This document shows, piece by piece, positions 61,201 to 64,000 of a DNA stretch of 64,000 nt. How positions within the stretch are numbered: the stretch's first letter is position 1; each line of letters opens with the position of its first letter. The DNA lies in the NCBI GenBank assembly GCA_921293015.1, contig OV121087.1, positions 36,873,235-36,937,234 of the forward strand, read 5' to 3'. The notes below the pieces were generated by a model. The model had not been told where the DNA came from. It saw only the letters and a program-made list of their open reading frames with translations, and did not search any database. Origin of the DNA: Phorcus lineatus (Eukaryota; Mollusca; Gastropoda; Trochida; Trochidae). Made by a program: the position numbers and the translations under genes.

Positions 61201-62596
61201 GCTGAACTATTATTATGTGCAGCTGTTGAATTTACCTAAACTCTGAATTGAGACCAAAGAATGAATTATGTTTTATGAAAGCAATGTTGTAAACAAACCG
61301 ATTTAATAACACAGCATTAGCATTGCTAGAAGACTGACCAAAGCGGCTGCCGTTTCCGCTTTTTTTTATGGTTATAAGCAAAATCTTAATATTTCCGATA
61401 TCGTAGTTCACGCGGATTTATTGTAACGTAACATTAAATACTTCCGGTCTTTAAAAATCAACTTTACTACCTGAATACGTAAATATTCGTTAAATAACTT
61501 ACGAGGTAGATTACTTGAGTGAGGATCTTGAATAATATCGAGAGATATGCAGTATCTGTGCATTCGTTGTGTTAACGAAATATTGGTGTGCACTAGTGCG
61601 TTTAAGTTTGGCAAATATGACTCCAACAATTCACGGAGTGGCTCTTTAACCTTCCATGAGCATATCTACTAACAAGAAATGATGAAAGAAAGAGATCCAA
61701 CATTAATATTCTCCCCACAGAGGGAGCTGAAGTCGTAAAATCTACTTTAGCTACCTCTGTTCTGTGAGAATGATCAGAGAGAGATGAAATTTATCATTCA
61801 CAAGCTAAAATAGAACAAAAACAATTTATAGTCCAGATGTGAATTACTACAGTTCTTTCTAAAAAATACATCACTTTGTTATTAAAAGCTCAAACTTTCA
61901 CAAAATTATTTTCAATATTGTCAATCATGAAATACCTTCATACAATGACGTGTACGCATAAAAATACCAAACCATAATATAATTAGAAAGTTAAGATGCA
62001 ATCTTACACTTGGAACCCAACGTTAAAAAACAGAACAACGGTGCAAAATTTACGATATTAAAAGAGTGAAAATAACAAGGTACAAATCTAAGCCATCGAG
62101 CCTACAATTCATGATCGAGTTTGGCCAAGGCTTCTTAATACAACACGTTATGATGTCTAGGGCTTTTCTTTCTGGAGAAGAAGACAAATATGGTTTTGGT
62201 GCACGTCCCACCAAATTAACAAACTATCATCCACATTAGCTAAAGAGTCTATAATCAACTTTAAAAATCACGAAGGTATTTGTTCTGGAGAAAAAGACAA
62301 AAACACTTTCAGGGCATGATCCCAAAAGGGTCTTGCAGGTGTCACAGCGTCACCGAATCTAAGCTTTATTACCAATTATCTAAGGAGTCTATACAAACTA
62401 TTTCAACTTTTTACACTTAAAAGTTTTTAGAAGAAGTCGAAAAAGTGGAAAATGTTTCGTACGCCATGCCATCGGACCTTTTAGAATTTAGTCGATTTCA
62501 AAAGAAGCCAAATTTAAAGCACTCGTAAAATATGCAATATCTCACCTTGTGTTTAATCTCAGCCGTTAAGCCGTACCCACGTGGACGTGAAGCCAT
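58261..62596 (-). CDS. Calponin/transgelin-family protein, paralogue C (full length)
   Basis: Coding exons on the minus strand, in transcript order, are 62596-62546, 60717-60637, 59811-59747, 59319-59115 and 58443-58261 (TAA), totalling 194 residues. Exon sizes and phases match paralogues A and B, except that exon 3 is 65 nt. It starts MASRPRGYGLTAEIKHK. The CH domain is more diverged (YDESVELEARQWL, DGIYLCQAINVLRPGSV, LFQTVDLYEKQNM). The last exon has the calponin repeat VIGLQAGSNKGASQAGMNLG and ends ILD. It begins at an acceptor 7 nt before the ATG, so an upstream non-coding exon lies at higher coordinates or beyond the window. Intron 1 carries a nested pair of TTAA elements. It is convergent with paralogue B and clearly older as a duplicate than A versus B. 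Confidence 0.96.
60761..61649. mobile_element. TTAA MITE, AGAGCCACTCCGTG family, copy 3, split by a second MITE
   Basis: Outer TTAAs are at 60761-60764 and 61646-61649, with 14-bp perfect terminal repeats. Removing the insert at 60972-61605 restores the family sequence across GATTAAGTTTGG. It lies in intron 1 of calponin paralogue C, in the orientation opposite to copies 1 and 2. Confidence 0.88.
60972..61605. mobile_element. TTAA MITE, GCACTAGTGCAC family, copy 2 (nested)
   Basis: TTAA lies at 60972-60975 and 61602-61605. The ends read AGGCACTAGTGCAC and GTGCACTAGTGCGT. It interrupts the larger element at an original TTAA, so the TTAA duplication can be seen directly by comparison with the empty site in copies 1 and 2 of the host family. 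It is 634 bp against 607 bp for the copy in paralogue B. Confidence 0.9.
61715..61773. repeat. Short palindromic remnant of the ~60-bp-TIR MITE
   Basis: ATTCTCCCCACAGAGGGAGC and GCTACCTCTGTTCTGTGAGAAT face each other over less than 60 bp. This is the two ends of the element at 23468-23901 without its middle. Confidence 0.55.
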
Positions 62597-62603
62597 CGTC
62601 AAT

Positions 62604-64000
62604 CTGAAACAAATTAAAAAAATTAATCACATTAATTATGTATTGCAACAAATTTCCTAATTATGATTGACATTTAAGTCGCCTTAGGAAATGGAGGGTT
62701 GGTCTTGGTATTTAATGACATGATTATATAATGATGAAGTATGTAGTTAATGATTCATGTTGAGAAATTAAGCTATTCATGACGCAATCGGTTCGTAAAA
62801 TTTCTTTAGTGTATGGAAACTGATTAAGGAATAAGTGATTATGCGAACGCAAGTGCGACATTAAAACCTCTATACACTACATAAAAACGAATATTTGATC
62901 CATTCAAATTATTTGAATAATGTTACACGTCAGAGCATTAAATCATATGCATGTAATTGTCATTATGCAGCAGTATTACATAATAGCCCTGTTAATAAAA
63001 AACAACTTTCCATGGTTCGCTGTACTGAAATACGATGGAATGTTTAAGAGAGTCGCGGTAGAATGACTACATATCAATCGGTCTATTATACATGGATAGA
63101 TGGTGTGTCTGTTCCCACGCCTACATACTTTGAAGTCATAATAAAGGGATAGGTTAATATAGACTTTCTGAAGAGATATTAAACAATTCTCATTCAATAA
63201 GTTGGTCTATTAACAACGTCGATATCACGTTTGTTAAGAGATTTAGAAAAAAACATAGTCTATCAATGTAAAAACATAACATTAGTATAAAAGCATAGCA
63301 AAGCACATCGTAAAATAACAAAACATATGAAACATAAGAAACAATAACATTCCATTACATAATTTGATATTTTTTTATATACAATAATATGATCCCGAAA
63401 CGTATACACACAATGCTGCTTTTAACATTAAATAATTGTATCATTTAGTAGCATAACAAACAGAAAAGCAACGCTATCGGAACTGAAAGAATATGGCACA
63501 GCTTATAGTGAGTCCTCAAACATGTTTGACATAACTCGTTCTTAAGCCGAAAACTTAAGATCCATGGATAAGCATTTTATAGATTTAAAACACTTTAATC
63601 AACTACTGCCAATAAATCTATGAACGCCACCAAAGGTTTTGGCCAATCAATATGACCCATTTCATCCAAATCGTAGGTATAACAGGAATGAACCATCTAG
63701 ATTTGGAATAAAAAACACGAGATACCCATTTCTCTTACGTTCCATTCAAAGATATGATAATGTCTTGTCAGTGTCTTACGATTAAAAGGTTAAAATCTTT
63801 TCGTTTTCGAAAAAGGCCCATAGTCTAACACATTAGTTACGCTAAGGAGATTTCGAAAACTCCGATCTTGATATAAGAAACTAGGTTAAATTATGAAATA
63901 TTTGTTCAGTAAAGTAAACTTTCGTATTACAGATTGAATCTACATCACAACAAACTGTTCATCATAGTTCCCGCAACCAGATGAGCAGGTTAAAAACATC
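62604..64000. other. Upstream flank of calponin C
   Basis: AT-rich sequence with no recognisable gene, array or element. It should contain calponin C's first intron, and perhaps its promoter, but no counterpart of the 25253/38500 block is visible here on the minus strand. Small open frames show no motif. Confidence 0.4.

Noticed and set aside
1..64000. Bacterial-type features: operons, CRISPR, ribosome binding sites, integrons
   Set aside because: The sequence is clearly intron-containing animal DNA; the tandem arrays lack the regular unique spacers of CRISPR.

Overview
The window is animal nuclear DNA, most likely from a gastropod mollusc. It is AT-rich, has short exons in long introns with GT/AG splice sites, and is crowded with MITE-like and LINE-derived repeats. 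A degraded copy of a mollusc-type SINE (its 'acgccgcttt' core near 27.15 kb) fits a gastropod. The species cannot be fixed from the sequence alone. Long open frames are rare because coding sequence is split among small exons. I rebuilt five genes exon by exon from reading frame, intron phase and canonical splice sites.

Layout. (1) 345-10558 (+): the 3' eleven exons (556 codons to the stop) of an inositol polyphosphate 4-phosphatase (INPP4 type), carrying the CX5R active site CKSGKDRT. Its 5' end lies outside the window. (2) 14969-21796 (+): a complete 11-exon, 490-residue cytochrome P450. The frame is intact and ExxR and the PERF-like motif are present, but the heme-ligand cysteine is serine and two other usual heme-contact positions are also replaced. 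(3) 28043-48163 (+) and 58261-62596 (-): three paralogous calponin/transgelin (myophilin-like) genes with the same five-coding-exon plan and identical intron phases. Paralogue A (28.0-32.5 kb) has an intact CH domain, but its last exon has a stop and a frameshift, so the calponin repeat is lost. Paralogue B (44.1-48.2 kb, 190 aa) and paralogue C (58.3-62.6 kb, minus strand, 194 aa) are full length and point tail to tail.

Between and inside these genes the DNA is mostly repeats. There are at least four families of short inverted-repeat elements bounded by TTAA, one nested inside another. There is also a family with about 60-bp terminal inverted repeats and a near-perfect 9-bp target duplication, several perfect or near-perfect foldback hairpins, dead LINE pieces (reverse transcriptase and C-terminal zinc-knuckle fragments), a tRNA-derived SINE, minisatellites in introns, and (ATC)n microsatellites. 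A pair of similar ~300-bp blocks upstream of paralogues A and B may be their shared promoter and non-coding first exon, or simply another repeat.

The genes do not form a pathway. The calponin cluster is a local duplication of a muscle/actin-binding gene, and the phosphatase and P450 are unrelated neighbours. The most unusual item is the intact P450 gene that lacks the cysteine normally needed to bind heme iron.
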